Source: Castor canadensis | Taxonomy: Eukaryota > Chordata > Mammalia > Rodentia > Castoridae | Assembly (NCBI RefSeq): GCF_047511655.1 | Contig: NC_133391.1 | Coordinates: 122,210,384 to 122,274,383, forward strand | Direction: 5' to 3' | Length of the DNA: 64,000 bases | Shown: positions 62,883 through 64,000 of the stretch, in pieces | Numbering within the stretch: the first letter of the stretch is position 1 | Layout of the letters: every line of letters starts with the position of its first letter | Notes under the pieces: model-generated | Seen by the model: only the letters and a program-made list of their open reading frames with translations | Database searches by the model: none | Told to the model about the DNA's origin: nothing | Translations under genes and position numbers: made by a program

Positions 62883-64000
62883 TACATGAGTGCATTCTTA
62901 AATAAGGCCATGGTTTGAGTGCTGTTCATTTGCATGTAGAAGCCAAATTTAATCCAACAACATATAAAGCTCCATGGGGGAAAAAACGCAAAAGGATATC
63001 TTAACCTGATCATCTACATAAATTTAAAAGGCATGTGCACTGAAGAAGGATGTATATTTTGCAAGAATGCAAATCAAAAGATAAACCAGGAACATAGGTG
63101 CTTATTAGGTAGGGGAGAAGGATGGAAGGAAATGCTAAATTAAGCAAACATTAGCATAGGACAAGGCTTATGATCAAGAAATAGAGTAAGATGGTATCTT
63201 TTATCTGTACCTCAGGTTCTTTAACACACACACACAAAAAATAATATGACACATATATATGCATATATATTTCACTACATATATGTGGCCATTATAAATA
63301 ATATTGCAGAATATATTTTCAGACATATTTGTGTTTTAATATTCAAGCAAAAGAGCAGATTGCTAAATAGCATGTCCACTATCTCATTTTTCAGGAAGAT
63401 AAATAATACCTATAAATTAAAGAATGACAGTGGCTGGTGGGATTGCAATGATTCAAGAACTTTCTTCTTGCTTATTTATATTTTGAATTTTCTTTCAGTG
63501 TATTTTCTGTGTGTAGGCAATAAGGAGAAAAGGAAGACTTTTTTTTCCTGCAAAGGTAAAGAATAAAGAGGTCTTTGTGAGAACAGTAGGTTCTATTTGT
63601 GGTTGCAAATACAAATGGACACGCCAGCCTCTGTGGGTCCTTTTCCTTGAGATGGGAGAGGCCACCATGGCTGTTTTAAGGAGCACCACTGAAATGGGGA
63701 AGGACTTGCACTATGGCACATATCTACTTCCCAACTGGAACAGATAGATCTCCAATTCAGGAAAATTATTTCTGCACAGCACCATTTAATAGAGCATATG
63801 TATTCCAAAGATTTTCATGTGGGCAAAGATTTTCATTTAGACAGGCTAGTGCTTGTGGATATGAGGACACCAGCCCTGTATGTAAAGACTGTATCTGTAG
63901 CATGCTTGCTGCCAGCCTTGTAAACATCTTCATTCTTCACCTCCCAGTGCTGACAGACATCTCAGCAGAGCTTAATGAAACAGGATAGATATTTGTAAGG
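62883..64000. other. Intergenic, nothing recognised
   Basis: AT-rich. A short CA run (63225-63235) and ATATATG words (63250-63285). No coding exon recognised. Confidence 0.4.

Overview
This is a stretch of mammalian nuclear genome: AT-rich, intron-bearing, dense in interspersed repeats and microsatellites, with no operon-like gene packing. The repeats point to a rodent. There are many 7SL-derived (B1-like) and tRNA/ID-like SINEs, often fused to each other, plus older mammalian repeats (MIR, L2, L1M-type L1, MaLR LTRs, hAT-Charlie elements). The abundant SINE, whose tRNA-like unit has a 'gtggctcaagtggtagagc' A-box region and a 'gagttcaaaccccagtacc' 3' end, is unlike mouse or rat. It suggests a non-muroid rodent. 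My leaning is beaver or a close relative (Castorimorpha), but that is inference from memory of SINE types.

The only protein-coding gene I can support is CD180 (RP105), on the + strand from about 44.4 to 57.6 kb. It has three coding exons: 44535-44624, 53838-54004 and 55360-57088. Joined, they give an intact 661-codon reading frame, the same length as I recall for human and mouse CD180. The product is a signal peptide, an LRR ectodomain, one transmembrane helix and an 11-residue tail with no TIR domain. CD180 pairs with MD-1 (LY86) on B cells and some myeloid cells and modulates TLR4-type LPS responses.

Layout: 1-44.1 kb is an intergenic repeat landscape with no supported gene. It contains composite SINEs, L1 fragments (10.3, 18.5, 20.5, 33.9 and 34.4 kb), L2 (14.3-15.7 and 28.6 kb), a hAT-Charlie element (7.2 kb), MaLR-type LTRs (12.4, 19.6 and 37.7 kb), one LTR split by a second repeat (30.1-31.2 kb), and one possible processed-pseudogene tail (33.4 kb). 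The 44.1-44.5 kb interval is the presumed CD180 promoter and 5'UTR. Intron 1 (9.2 kb) holds a trimeric SINE, an MLT1-like LTR and two old L1 blocks. Intron 2 (1.36 kb) holds a TG repeat and an ID-like SINE. From 57.6 to 64 kb the sequence is intergenic again, with a SINE cluster (58.2-60.2 kb), hAT remnants and an old L1. In human the next gene on this side is MAST4, converging on CD180; I see none of it here.

I found no previously undescribed biological system. The observations most worth checking are the trimeric B1+B1+tRNA SINEs, a good CTCF-like motif pair flanking CD180 in convergent orientation, a nested LTR insertion with a readable 5-bp duplication, and a G-quadruplex-capable tract in an L1 3' end.
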